This document shows positions 28,048-36,976 of a DNA stretch of 64,000 nucleotides, one piece after another. The translations under genes were made by a program, and so were the position numbers. The notes below the pieces were generated by a model. That model was not told the origin of the DNA, made no database searches, and saw only the letters and a program-made list of their open reading frames with translations. The first letter of the stretch is position 1; the number at the start of each line of letters is the position of its first letter. Source of the stretch: an uncultured Glaciecola sp. (lineage in GTDB: Bacteria; Pseudomonadota; Gammaproteobacteria; Enterobacterales; Alteromonadaceae); contig CANMCE010000007.1 in assembly GCA_947496235.1 (NCBI GenBank), forward strand, positions 186,001 through 250,000. The letters run 5' to 3'.

Positions 28048-28431
28048 GTGGTAATAATGAGAATAGTAAAATTCAACTCGCATTACATAAATGAACAACC
28101 TATCACTCTGACGATGCGAGGACGGAGTGATTATTTCATTGCTTATCCTGATGAAATAGCCGACCGGTTGGAGCAAACCAAGTCAAAAGCGAGATTTGTT
28201 TCCTATGGGATTGCCGGATTACCCAAGGCAACAACGGGTTATTTATTGTGTAATCAGGCCGCTAACGAAAATCAGTTTGTAAAAGAAGCTAACAAGGTGA
28301 TAGTTGAAAATCTATATGCAGGTGAAACCGAACGCCTATATAAAAAGTATTTTAGTTCTGAATTGGCATCTGAAATTACGACATTCTATAAGTCGATTGT
28401 TGGCAAAGAAGATATCTCTGTGAATCAATAA
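28048..28431 (+). pseudogene. Fragment resembling the C-terminal half of a periplasmic solute-binding protein
   Basis: A 127-residue reading frame (GTG at 28048, or ATG at 28057). Its sequence resembles the second half of the amino-acid-type binding proteins common in Alteromonadales: LTMRGRSDYFIAYPDEI looks like the ligand-lobe segment usually found near residue 170, GYLLCNQ resembles the conserved Cys block, and the tail FVKEANKVIVENL...LYKKYF resembles the C-terminal helices. There is no signal peptide, no upstream half and no convincing ribosome site. The most likely state is a truncated remnant, but a small expressed protein cannot be ruled out. Confidence 0.5.
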
Positions 28432-28678
28432 AAACTGCATTTCTAAACCTCTAACATACTAGCGCGTGTTTATCTCAGATAAAATTTGATTAGCAAGTCT
28501 CATCAAGAACAATTCTTTGTTCAAATTTTTAGTCAGTCTGCCGATAGTTGATTATGAAGAGAATTCTCAGTTTTGTAACGGCAATAAACTAGTCCAAAGT
28601 GCAGATAAACAAACATATGAAAAACTGCATAATTAATCCTGTTGAACTCGTTATTTTTTGTAGGGGATAAAGCAACCA

Positions 28679-30895
28679 ATGCTCGAACAGGCAGACAGAC
28701 AACGGATACTCACAGAATTAGCTAGCAGATTGGAGGCCCATCCGACCTTAACTGCTGCTTATCGTGAGGTAGAACCTTTAATTTTAAAGGCCTTTGGTGC
28801 TGCCCGTATGTCCTTATTTCAACGTCGTCGTCAACATCAAGACTTAGTCGCAAGATTTAAAACGGGTAAAGAGACTCGTGAGATAAAAGTTCCTATCAGC
28901 CCACTATCGATTGCCGGATATGTGGCTATGGCCCAACAATCTGTCATCATTAATGACCCCTACGATGATGAACAATTAAAACAAATCCATTTTAGATTAC
29001 GCTTTGATAAAAAATTCGATACCGCCAGTCAATTTAAAACTGAAAATGTCATTTGTGTCCCAGTAATCAATGCAGGTGTATTGATGGGGGTAATGCAAGT
29101 TATTAATAAAGCAGAAGGTGAGTTTGATAGTGACGATCTCGAACTTGCCACCCGCATTGCTGAAATGCTGGGCAATAAGTTCAGGTATGAATTAGGGGGC
29201 ACCAAAAATCCGTTCGATTATCTAGTCCATCGCGGTTTAATTCAGCAAAAAGCCCTAGATGAATATTGCCAATCGGATAACACCAGACAAATCGTACAAC
29301 GTTTAATTTCCGAAGCTAGAATTAATGAAGATGACATTGGTGAAGCTTTGTCTGTTCACTATCAGGTGCCTTTTATTAAATTCTTACCTGATAACTACAA
29401 TCTTCACCAAGGCAATAGCAAGCTCAATCTATCCTATTTAAAGCGTAATTTTGTTGCAGTCGTCTCTGACGTACGAGAAAACCCCGTGGTTCTCATGTTG
29501 GAACCCAACAACGCTGCTTTGTTAATGGAAATCGAAAGTGCATTGGGTATCGATAGCTACGAAATTGCGGTTAGTCTACCCAATCATATTCTGCAATATC
29601 TCGGTGAAACAAACGCTGGGGCTGGTCCAGGTGAAATGGATGAAATTCTCGATGAAATCGGGACATCTATGGAAGAAGACGACGACCACAGTGATGAAAT
29701 GGCTGAAGATGCGCCTGCCGTGGTGCGTTTAGTGAGTCGCGTTTTACAAGATGCAAAACGTTTAAATGCATCAGATATTCACATAGATCCAGAAAAAGGC
29801 GCACCAACACGGGTGCGTATGCGGGTGGACGGTGTTATACGAGATATAACTCAGGTTCCAGCGAGTCACCATAGCGCGGTTATTGCGCGTATCAAAATTA
29901 TGTCCGGCTTGAACATCGCTGAAAAACGGGTTCCACAAGACGGTAAACTTGCATTTAAAATGTCAGGACAACCGGTAGAAGTACGGGTAGCCACTATTCC
30001 GACTGTGGCGGGTGAAGGTGTGGTCATGCGTATATTGGCAACCGGCGGTGCCATGCCAATTGAAAAAATGAACCTGATGCCTGAAACCATGACTCGCTTG
30101 AAAGAGATGATAAAAAAACCTCATGGTATTTTACTGGTAGTAGGACCAACAGGTTCGGGTAAAACCACCACATTACATGCTGTACTTGGTTATCTAAACA
30201 CGCCTGAACGCAAAATATGGACAGCTGAAGATCCTGTGGAAATTACGCAGCCCGGCCTTCAACAGGTGCAAGTCAGCGCCAAAATTGGATTTAACTTTGC
30301 CGCAGCATTAAGAGCATTCTTGCGTGCTGACCCTGATATTATATTAATTGGTGAGATGCGGGATAAAGAAACCGCTCATGCGGGTATTGAAGCTTCTCTT
30401 ACAGGTCACTTGGTACTATCAACCCTGCACACAAACTCTGCCCCTGAAACTATTACCCGTTTATTAGATTTAGGTTTGGATCCAGTCAACTTTTCTGATG
30501 CCTGTGTGGGTATACTTGCGCAACGACTAATTCGAACACTGTGTCCAAATTGTAAGGAAAAATACACTGCAACCGCAGACGATTTTGTATTTTTGCGACG
30601 TCAATACGGGGAAGAGTGGTTCGATGAACTGGATATTGATGAGAATGTGCAGTTACATAAAGCAAAAGGTTGTGAAGCCTGCGGCGAAACCGGCTATAAA
30701 GGACGTACTGGTGTTCATGAGCTTTTGGGAATGACCAATGAACTACGCGCATTAGTTTACAAAGAAGCCTCAGTGACTGAAATGAAAGACCAAGCAATGA
30801 AAGATGGTATGCGCACCCTTACTCAAGATGCAGTACGCAAGGTTATTAAAGGCGATACCGACATCTTGCAACTACAGACGCTAAGTGGCCATTAG
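28679..30895 (+). CDS. GAF-domain GspE/PilB-family secretion or pilus ATPase (orphan)
   Basis: A 738-residue ATPase of the type II secretion/type IV pilus extension class. Residues about 15-170 form a GAF-like sensory domain, absent from ordinary GspE and PilB. Residues about 178-310 look like a degenerate MshEN/T2SSE_N region without the RLG motif. The motor domain (about 345-738) has Walker A GPTGSGKTTT, the Asp box RADPDIILIGEMRD, the His box TGHLVLSTLHTN and the Zn-binding tetracysteine (CPNC ... CEAC). The AGGGGA element 11 nt upstream of the ATG is the ribosome site. No other secretion or pilus gene is adjacent; the MSH locus has its own MshE. It may power another system in response to a ligand. 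Confidence 0.9.
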   Translation: MLEQADRQRILTELASRLEAHPTLTAAYREVEPLILKAFGAARMSLFQRRRQHQDLVARFKTGKETREIKVPISPLSIAGYVAMAQQSVIINDPYDDEQLKQIHFRLRFDKKFDTASQFKTENVICVPVINAGVLMGVMQVINKAEGEFDSDDLELATRIAEMLGNKFRYELGGTKNPFDYLVHRGLIQQKALDEYCQSDNTRQIVQRLISEARINEDDIGEALSVHYQVPFIKFLPDNYNLHQGNSKLNLSYLKRNFVAVVSDVRENPVVLMLEPNNAALLMEIESALGIDSYEIAVSLPNHILQYLGETNAGAGPGEMDEILDEIGTSMEEDDDHSDEMAEDAPAVVRLVSRVLQDAKRLNASDIHIDPEKGAPTRVRMRVDGVIRDITQVPASHHSAVIARIKIMSGLNIAEKRVPQDGKLAFKMSGQPVEVRVATIPTVAGEGVVMRILATGGAMPIEKMNLMPETMTRLKEMIKKPHGILLVVGPTGSGKTTTLHAVLGYLNTPERKIWTAEDPVEITQPGLQQVQVSAKIGFNFAAALRAFLRADPDIILIGEMRDKETAHAGIEASLTGHLVLSTLHTNSAPETITRLLDLGLDPVNFSDACVGILAQRLIRTLCPNCKEKYTATADDFVFLRRQYGEEWFDELDIDENVQLHKAKGCEACGETGYKGRTGVHELLGMTNELRALVYKEASVTEMKDQAMKDGMRTLTQDAVRKVIKGDTDILQLQTLSGH

Positions 30896-31024
30896 TTTTT
30901 CTAGCACCCAATAGACTATTGAAGAACTATTTTGAGCGGTTTGCGTCTGCATGAAAAATAGTCAAAAAAACTTGGAATCTTCAAAAACTCATCATTGTAC
31001 TGAAAATGACAACCTAATTGGAAT

Positions 31025-31071
31025 TTGTAAAAACACAAACATGAAGTATAATTTAGCTAAGTTTAGCTAAG
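31025..31071 (+). promoter_or_regulatory. Promoter and paired palindromic operator of the toxin-antitoxin pair
   Basis: A -35-like TTGTAA (31025-31030), a 16-bp spacer and a perfect -10 TATAAT (31047-31052) are followed directly by two identical 10-bp repeats, TTTAGCTAAG at 31052-31061 and 31062-31071. Each contains the 8-bp palindrome TTAGCTAA. Their 10-bp spacing puts them on one helix face, as expected for cooperative binding of a Phd-type antitoxin that shuts off its own promoter. Confidence 0.75.
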
Positions 31072-31084
31072 TCATAGGTGACAT

Positions 31085-31315
31085 ATGCAATCGAATATGC
31101 ATGAAGCAAAAAGTAAATTATCACAACTGGTCGATTTAGCTGTATCTGGGAAAGAAGTTGTGATTGCTAAGGCAGGAAAAGCCGCGGTTAAGTTGGTGCC
31201 GTATACGGGAAAAAGTGAAAGGGTATTTGGACAATTCAAAGGCCAATTCATTATGTCGGACGATTTTGATTCCCACGAAATCAATGATGAAATAGAGAAA
31301 ACATTTGGAATCTAA
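31085..31315 (+). CDS. Phd/YefM-family antitoxin
   Basis: A 76-residue antitoxin. The N-terminal half has the Phd/YefM fold pattern (MHEAKSKLSQLVDLAVSGKEVVIAKAGKAAVKLVPY), which dimerises and binds DNA; the acidic C-terminal tail (DDFDSHEINDEIEKTFG) should wrap the toxin. Its stop codon overlaps the toxin start by one base (TAATG), so expression is coupled. The AGGTGA ribosome site lies only 3 nt before the ATG at 31085. Autoregulation through the paired palindromes is likely. Confidence 0.9.
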   Translation: MQSNMHEAKSKLSQLVDLAVSGKEVVIAKAGKAAVKLVPYTGKSERVFGQFKGQFIMSDDFDSHEINDEIEKTFGI

Positions 31316-31701
31316 TGGAACGGATACTACTAGATACTCATGCATTTATATGGTGGATGAACGGCGACAGTAGAATGGGTGAAATAGCCAAAAAGTGTAT
31401 TGCTAGCGCTAGCAACGAGATTTACGTGAGTGCAGCGACTGTTTGGGAAATGTCAATTAAACAACAGATGGGAAAGCTAATTACACCGGATGATATAGAG
31501 TCATCGATACTAGAGGCAGGATTTAGCCCATTATCTATTACTGCTTTTCATGGGCAGCAAGCGGGAAGACTCCCACTACATCATAAAGACTCCTTTGATC
31601 GAATGTTGATTGCACAAGCCCAAGCTGAAGGGCTAAAACTAATGACCAAAGATGAGTGCTTTCTTGCTTATGGTATTAGAACAATAGACCCCATCAAGTA
31701 G
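31315..31701 (+). CDS. VapC-like PIN-domain toxin
   Basis: A 128-residue PIN-domain ribonuclease, the toxin of a Phd-VapC type module. The acidic metal-binding residues Asp7 (LLDTHAFIW), Glu45 (TVWEMSIK), Asp95 (DSFDRMLIAQA) and Asp113 (TKDE) are all present, so it should be active. VapC toxins cleave tRNA or rRNA and stop growth when not bound by antitoxin. It shares a one-base overlap with the antitoxin gene and may serve in plasmid-like stabilisation, phage defence or persistence; the sequence cannot decide. Confidence 0.9.
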   Translation: MERILLDTHAFIWWMNGDSRMGEIAKKCIASASNEIYVSAATVWEMSIKQQMGKLITPDDIESSILEAGFSPLSITAFHGQQAGRLPLHHKDSFDRMLIAQAQAEGLKLMTKDECFLAYGIRTIDPIK

Positions 31702-31710
31702 CTAGGCGCT

Positions 31711-33327
31711 CTACCCCACCCGCTTACTTAAAATAGAAGGAGAGAATCCAAACTCTTCGCGAAAACACTTACTAAAGTAAGAGGGATTATAAATGCCTAC
31801 TTCCAAACTTGCTTTTGTGACCGACATGCCCTGTAAAATCATGGATTTTGACTTTTCTAACCGATATTTACGCAAATATAATCGAAAACTCGTCTGATAG
31901 TATTTGCTGATATATCTCTGTAGCGTTTTCTCATGCATGTTTAGCTGATCTGCACAATCTTGCATAGTAAAAGAGGGATTATCGAAATGCACCGATAAAC
32001 ACTGAGAAAAACGCTGCTGAAAGTCCTGCTCATTGGTGGTGTCAACATCTTCATTCTCTAAGGTATAGGTGACTAAAGCCTCTTCGACTTTTTGCTCTGA
32101 TAATTTGTTTTCATAAATCAAATTGGTCAATAAAGACAGCACCTCTTGACTCGAAACGGGCTGTTCCAAAATATAGTGAATACCACTGTTCAATATATTA
32201 AGCCTTTCTTCCATAGAAATAGGTGACACCAAGAAAATAATAGGAATTTGGCGCAACTGCTTTTGATACTGAAAGATTTTTTTTAATTGAATACCTTCGC
32301 CGTACTGAGCAGCTAGGTCACACACAATAAATTGTGGAGCTCTTTGTAAAACCAAGCTTATAACAATATCTAGGTTATTAACCGAATGGGTACGCAGCCT
32401 TTCATTCAGTTTTCGTTGTAGCTCATGTGAAGCGTTTTTTTGCGGATTAAAAAGAATGATGTCGTAATTTTCAACGTCATTCAATGCGTCATGTTCAATG
32501 GGTAAGTTTTCTGCTTGCTGAGATGCCGCAAGAGGAAAGCTTGCTCTAATACAAGTGCCATAGTCCAAGGCACATGCAATCTCTAAATCACCTCCCAATG
32601 ATTTAAGTGCCGTAATTATACTCGGTAAGTCAATAAAACAATTGGCATCTGTATAGCGCCGGAAATGAGGTTGACGGAACATTGATTGGGCATAAATTTG
32701 TGACAGTGATTTTTCCGACAAACCCCTACCATTGTCCCTAACATTTAATACAAAACTACCAGCAACGACAATACCCGATACAGTAATCTGTGTACCAGAC
32801 GGGTTATGGACAATAGCGTTAAGTATGAGTTCTCTTATAATTTTCTGTAGAAAGGCTTGAGGCATGTCGATATAAGCGTGGTCAATTTGCGTTACAACCA
32901 ACTTGCATCGATGAGCTTGTGCATAGTTGCTTAGGCTTTGCATAGTCTCAAAAAAATGCTGTCTGAACGAAATCGAAGAGTCCGCTTGTTTGGTCTTATT
33001 TTGTGATGGCTTTTTGGGCGCGGATCGCGCTAGCTTATCGGAGATCGAACGTAATTGGGCTATCTCATTTCTTAAATCTGTTTGATAAAGCGGTAACCCT
33101 TGCTCATCAAATTGATGTGCACTGCGGGATTTGATCATGTTAGTGACAACCGCTTTTAATTGCGCTGAAATTTGCTGGGCATCAATGTGCCTCGAAACTC
33201 TAGCTTGAGGTTCAATGCTACCTGTAAGTGAAGACTTATAACGTGATAATTGCTTTCGCTGTACTAAAAGTACAAGAGAGAGAACAACTACGACAATAAC
33301 CAGTCCAATTTTGATTCCAAATTCCAT
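31711..33327 (-). CDS. Hybrid regulator: membrane anchor, HATPase-like, receiver-like and AraC domains
   Basis: A 538-residue protein. An N-terminal helix (residues about 5-24) anchors it. Residues about 130-270 are a HATPase_c domain with N box (ELILNAIVHNP) and G1 box (DNGRGL), but I find no HisKA phospho-His block before it. Residues about 290-410 resemble a receiver; Asp in FIVCDLAAQ is in the phosphoryl position. The last 100 residues are an AraC-type double helix-turn-helix ending GIYNPSYFSKCFREEFGFSPS. The architecture resembles the C-terminal half of hybrid two-component systems, without the periplasmic sensor. It is convergent with the VapC gene, only 9 bp apart. Its targets are unknown. 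Confidence 0.82.
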   Translation of the reverse strand: MEFGIKIGLVIVVVVLSLVLLVQRKQLSRYKSSLTGSIEPQARVSRHIDAQQISAQLKAVVTNMIKSRSAHQFDEQGLPLYQTDLRNEIAQLRSISDKLARSAPKKPSQNKTKQADSSISFRQHFFETMQSLSNYAQAHRCKLVVTQIDHAYIDMPQAFLQKIIRELILNAIVHNPSGTQITVSGIVVAGSFVLNVRDNGRGLSEKSLSQIYAQSMFRQPHFRRYTDANCFIDLPSIITALKSLGGDLEIACALDYGTCIRASFPLAASQQAENLPIEHDALNDVENYDIILFNPQKNASHELQRKLNERLRTHSVNNLDIVISLVLQRAPQFIVCDLAAQYGEGIQLKKIFQYQKQLRQIPIIFLVSPISMEERLNILNSGIHYILEQPVSSQEVLSLLTNLIYENKLSEQKVEEALVTYTLENEDVDTTNEQDFQQRFSQCLSVHFDNPSFTMQDCADQLNMHEKTLQRYISKYYQTSFRLYLRKYRLEKSKSMILQGMSVTKASLEVGIYNPSYFSKCFREEFGFSPSILSKRVG

Positions 33328-33611
33328 TTTAGCTTATCCGTTTACCGCTCCTACTTCCGCTGGTGGACAAACCAGCTTGTTTGATAATACATCAATCTTT
33401 GTATAAATAAAGTACCATGCCCCCACAAAAATGAACCTGCTTGTTAGTACAGTTTTTGAATTACCTAGCTTTTCAGAACTAAAACAATAACTTCGCCTCA
33501 ATCGTAGGCAATAAACAAAACCCCTCTCAATTTAACTGTTTTTTTATACAGTAATCATGCTATAGTAATTTTAGAAATTCATTTCAGACAAGAGAAGATG
33601 GGAGACACTGT
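33328..33611 (+). other. Spacer between the AraC-type hybrid and yebG
   Basis: This 284-bp spacer holds the divergent promoters of the AraC-type hybrid regulator and yebG. Apart from the LexA box listed separately and a TATAGT-like -10 just after it, I see nothing that looks like a gene. Confidence 0.4.
33534..33553 (+). promoter_or_regulatory. LexA (SOS) box upstream of yebG
   Basis: The sequence AACTGTTTTTTTATACAGTA contains CTGT and ACAG half-sites separated by 8 bp (33536-33551), the consensus LexA operator of gammaproteobacteria. It lies about 60 bp before the yebG start, with a -10-like TATAGT shortly downstream, so LexA would block RNA polymerase. Confidence 0.9.
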
Positions 33612-33896
33612 ATGCCAGTCATTACCCAATATGTGGTCCAGCATAAGGGAGTAGATAAATTGATTACTACGGATAAAAAAGAAGCTGATCAATACGATAA
33701 AATGCTCGAGATAGCGGATAACATGATAAATTACATCAGTTCCAAAGGAATTGAGTTAGATGAAGAGACATCTGAAGAACTTGGTATCTTATTGGCGAAA
33801 AATAAAGAATCCATCGCTAAGTTGCTTAAGGGTACCAGTGCGGATGATATCTTAGAAAAAGAAAAAGCTGATGTTGTAGAGATGAAGAAAGCCTGA
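33612..33896 (+). CDS. yebG: SOS-induced protein YebG
   Basis: A 94-residue protein of the YebG family. It shares the N-terminal YVV...G...L(I/S)T(T/S)(D/K)KKEAD-YDKMLE pattern with the E. coli protein and a similar acidic helical C-terminus. YebG is induced by DNA damage under LexA control; its biochemical role is not known. A LexA box sits in its promoter. GGAG about 8 nt before the ATG is the ribosome site. Confidence 0.9.
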   Translation: MPVITQYVVQHKGVDKLITTDKKEADQYDKMLEIADNMINYISSKGIELDEETSEELGILLAKNKESIAKLLKGTSADDILEKEKADVVEMKKA

Positions 33897-33959
33897 GTAT
33901 TGAGCCAAGTTGATGCTTCATGTTAGGATAAAGCCGACTTGTTAAGTGGTCGGACATCT

Positions 33960-34718
33960 ATGCAGATTCATCAAATTTCGGGCTTTATCCAAAATATATT
34001 TCTTGTGGAGTATGACCACGGGTGTATGTTATTAGATGGGGCTAGTAGAGCAGATCTAAGGCACATAATTCGTTTCTTCAAAGACGTTTTGCAACGGCCG
34101 ATTACTGACCTTAAAGTTGTCATGGTGACCCATATGCACCCTGATCATGCTGGTTGTGCCCATAAATTACGTGAAGTATCAGGCTGTAAAATTGTTACTG
34201 GAGATGTGAGCAAACCTTGGTATTCTGGCATTTCCGGTCGTTTTTCTCATTTGGTCGATATTAGTCTAGCCTACTGGGTAGCTAATCGTTTGAATAAGCC
34301 TTTTGGTAACCTTTGGTTTTCAACAAAGTTAAAGCCTGATGTGATGTTATCAGACGGTGACCGAATACCCGAATTTCAAGATTGGCAAGTTATCACTACG
34401 CCTGGTCATACGGACCGAGATATCAGTATTTACAACCTCGAACATAATAAAATTTATGTTGCCGATTTGATTGTCAGAGTAAAAAAGCAACTGACGAGCC
34501 CTTTCCCTGTGCACTTCCCCAATAGCTATCGTAATTCTCTACGCAAATTACAAGACTTCATTGGATTCGAACTCATGATGGCACATGTGGACAACACTGA
34601 GCTGTCGGAAGAAGTGCTCAGCCAATTAATCAGTAATGCACCTGAAACCCCAAGAACCAATCTAAACGCAGTTAAAAATAAAATTCAGCGGATTAACTTA
34701 CTTAGAAGCAAAACTTAA
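33960..34718 (+). CDS. Metallo-beta-lactamase-fold hydrolase
   Basis: A 252-residue protein of the MBL superfamily. The metal-ligand motif THMHPDHAGC (HxHxDH) is at about residues 58-67, and a further ligand-like His (TTPGHTDRDI) lies near 146. Members hydrolyse thioesters, lactones or phosphodiesters; the substrate here is unknown. Shorter than glyoxalase-type relatives by little. The ATG at 33960 gives a natural start just before the first beta strand; a TTG at 33939, preceded by AGGA, would add seven residues. It lies 63 bp after yebG on the same strand and may be co-transcribed from the SOS promoter. Confidence 0.85.
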   Translation: MQIHQISGFIQNIFLVEYDHGCMLLDGASRADLRHIIRFFKDVLQRPITDLKVVMVTHMHPDHAGCAHKLREVSGCKIVTGDVSKPWYSGISGRFSHLVDISLAYWVANRLNKPFGNLWFSTKLKPDVMLSDGDRIPEFQDWQVITTPGHTDRDISIYNLEHNKIYVADLIVRVKKQLTSPFPVHFPNSYRNSLRKLQDFIGFELMMAHVDNTELSEEVLSQLISNAPETPRTNLNAVKNKIQRINLLRSKT

Positions 34719-34725
34719 TTGTAGC

Positions 34726-36171
34726 TTATTGGGTGCCGCCGACAGTAAGTTCGTCAATTTTCAGTGTTGGTTGCCCGACACCTACAGGTACTGACTGACC
34801 ATCTTTACCGCAAACCCCTACCCCGCGATCCAAGGATAAATCATTACCGATCATAGAGATTTTTTGCATGGCTTCTGGCCCATTTCCGATAAGGGTAGCC
34901 CCTTTGATCGGTGTGGTCACTTTACCTTTTTCAATCATGTAAGCTTCAGAGGTTGAAAACACAAATTTTCCAGAGGTAATATCAACCTGTCCACCACCAA
35001 AGTTGGGGGCATAAATGCCTCGCTCTACGGAACTTATGATGTCTTCAGGCGCATAGTTCCCAGCCAACATATAGGTGTTGGTCATACGAGGCATAGGCAA
35101 ATGGGCATAAGATTCTCGACGACCATTCCCGGTCGCCGCTACGCCCATTAACTTAGCATTCATTTTGTCCTGCATATAACCTTTCAATATGCCATCTTCA
35201 ATCAGTACGTTATAGCCGCTTGCTGTGCCTTCATCATCAACTGAAAGTGAACCACGACGACCTTCAATAGTACCATCATCGACTACTGTGACACCTTTGG
35301 CAGCGACTTGCTCTCCAATTCTACCACTGAAGGTTGATGCGCCTTTACGGTTAAAGTCACCTTCTAGCCCATGACCAACTGCTTCATGTAACAATACTCC
35401 AGGCCAACCACTGCCCAGAACCACCGGCATTAAACCTGCTGGAGCAGGCACGGCTTGCAGATTGATTCGCGCCATCTTAATAGCTTCGTCTGCTAAGCTC
35501 TGATAAAAGGGTTTGCCATCATCTTCTATTAGGAAATAGTCATAGGTGTGTCTGCCACCAGCACCAGCAGAACCTCTTTCTCTACGCCCGTCTTTTTCTA
35601 ACAACACAGCACAGTTAAGTCTGATCAAAGGGCGGATATCTGTAGCAAAGGTACCATCGCTAGCAGCAATCAAAATTTCTTCGTATACACCAGACAAGCT
35701 CACGACAATTTGACTGGCATCAGGTGCTTGTTGGCGAATATAAGCGTCCACAGCGCGCAATAGTTGAATTTTCTCAGCGTCGGGCAAACTCAACAATGGG
35801 TTGTTTTCACCATACAAGGCTTTGGACGCTGTAGAAGAAAAAGCTCTAACCTTTAAGGAGCCACCGGAAACCGCGATATTTTTTGCGGCGTTCGAGGCTT
35901 TGAGTAAAGCTTCTGTGGTAATTTCATCTGAATAGGCAAAACCGGTCTTTTCACCTGAAACCGCTCTAACTCCAACACCTTTTTCGATATTATAACTGCC
36001 GTCTTTAATGATGCCGTCTTCAAGAATCCAATTTTCATGCTGACTGCTTTGAAAGTACAGATCAGCAAAATCATTTTGATGGCTTAACATGATACCTAGA
36101 GATGATTCTAGGATTGATAGTTCGACACCTGATTCAGTTAACAAACTGGCTACGACTTGTTGTTCACTCAT
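34726..36171 (-). CDS. tldD: Metalloprotease TldD
   Basis: A 481-residue cytoplasmic protease subunit that works with PmbA/TldE on unfolded peptides, including microcin B17 maturation and CcdA degradation in E. coli. The metal-binding HExxxH is at residues 262-267 (HEAVGH), and the third ligand is expected in the conserved C-terminal region around VGVCGKDGQ. Full length for the family. The start overlaps the nitrilase stop by 8 bp. No pmbA gene is in the window. Confidence 0.96.
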   Translation of the reverse strand: MSEQQVVASLLTESGVELSILESSLGIMLSHQNDFADLYFQSSQHENWILEDGIIKDGSYNIEKGVGVRAVSGEKTGFAYSDEITTEALLKASNAAKNIAVSGGSLKVRAFSSTASKALYGENNPLLSLPDAEKIQLLRAVDAYIRQQAPDASQIVVSLSGVYEEILIAASDGTFATDIRPLIRLNCAVLLEKDGRRERGSAGAGGRHTYDYFLIEDDGKPFYQSLADEAIKMARINLQAVPAPAGLMPVVLGSGWPGVLLHEAVGHGLEGDFNRKGASTFSGRIGEQVAAKGVTVVDDGTIEGRRGSLSVDDEGTASGYNVLIEDGILKGYMQDKMNAKLMGVAATGNGRRESYAHLPMPRMTNTYMLAGNYAPEDIISSVERGIYAPNFGGGQVDITSGKFVFSTSEAYMIEKGKVTTPIKGATLIGNGPEAMQKISMIGNDLSLDRGVGVCGKDGQSVPVGVGQPTLKIDELTVGGTQ

Positions 36172-36976
36172 AATTATCCAAAGAATGTTGTGAGACCGGC
36201 ATACTCCGCCTGATCTTATCTATAACTTGTTGGTCAAATTTGGCACTGGCGAAACCTTCGCCACTTTCTTTTACACTAAGAAGCTCACCCCAAGGCGAAT
36301 ATATGCAACTGTGTCCAAAGGTCTCTCTATCATCATCATGTTTCCCCCACTGATTGGCAGCCACTACATAGCTTTGATTTTCAATGGCTCGCGCTCTTAA
36401 TAGCGCATGCCAGTGTGCCTCTCCAGTCACTTTAGTGAAAGCACTGGGAACAACTATGATTTGAGGGAAATTCATCGCGGCATAGAGTCGCGTAAAGCGC
36501 ACATCATAACATATACTCTGACCTAACTTACACCAACCAAGGTCAAGCACTTCTACTTTAGAGCCTGCTTGAGTATATTTAGATTCACGGTAGCTTTTGG
36601 TTCTATCTTCCACATCTACATCGAAAAGATGAATTTTATTGTATTGACTGAGCCGCTTACCTTGAGGAGAAAACACCAAGGAAGCAGCATAGTATTTACC
36701 TGTTTCTGCTTTAATCGGCATGCTACCAGCGACCAGATATACACCTTTGTCTTTAGCTAATTCAGCAAATGCAGTTTGCACCTCACCATTATCCAAAGTT
36801 TCCGCTGCCGCTAACATAGCTTTACCACCCGTACCGAAGATAGATGCACATTCCGGTAACACCACAAGACTATGATCATCTTGGTAATCCAAAGAAGACA
36901 TAATACGGGTTATTTTTTCAAGATTTGTGGTTACAGATGAAGAACCATTTATCTGTAATGCGATGAGTCTAGCCAT
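36164..36976 (-). CDS. Carbon-nitrogen hydrolase (nitrilase family)
   Basis: A 270-residue cytoplasmic enzyme with the nitrilase triad Glu42 (LPECAS), Lys114 ([11 protein letters not shown]) and Cys156 ([10 protein letters not shown]). The KIHLFD and CYDVRF segments put it close to the Nit1/YafV-type deaminated-glutathione amidases, which repair side products of transaminases. It lies between yhdP and tldD with 8-bp overlaps to both, the usual order in Alteromonadales and Vibrionales. Confidence 0.9.
   Translation of the reverse strand: MARLIALQINGSSSVTTNLEKITRIMSSLDYQDDHSLVVLPECASIFGTGGKAMLAAAETLDNGEVQTAFAELAKDKGVYLVAGSMPIKAETGKYYAASLVFSPQGKRLSQYNKIHLFDVDVEDRTKSYRESKYTQAGSKVEVLDLGWCKLGQSICYDVRFTRLYAAMNFPQIIVVPSAFTKVTGEAHWHALLRARAIENQSYVVAANQWGKHDDDRETFGHSCIYSPWGELLSVKESGEGFASAKFDQQVIDKIRRSMPVSQHSLDNYE

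Noticed and set aside
30880..30905. Terminator at the end of the GAF-GspE ATPase gene
   Set aside because: The near-palindrome CTAAGTGGCCATTAG before TTTTT leaves no room for a loop, so a stable hairpin is unlikely.
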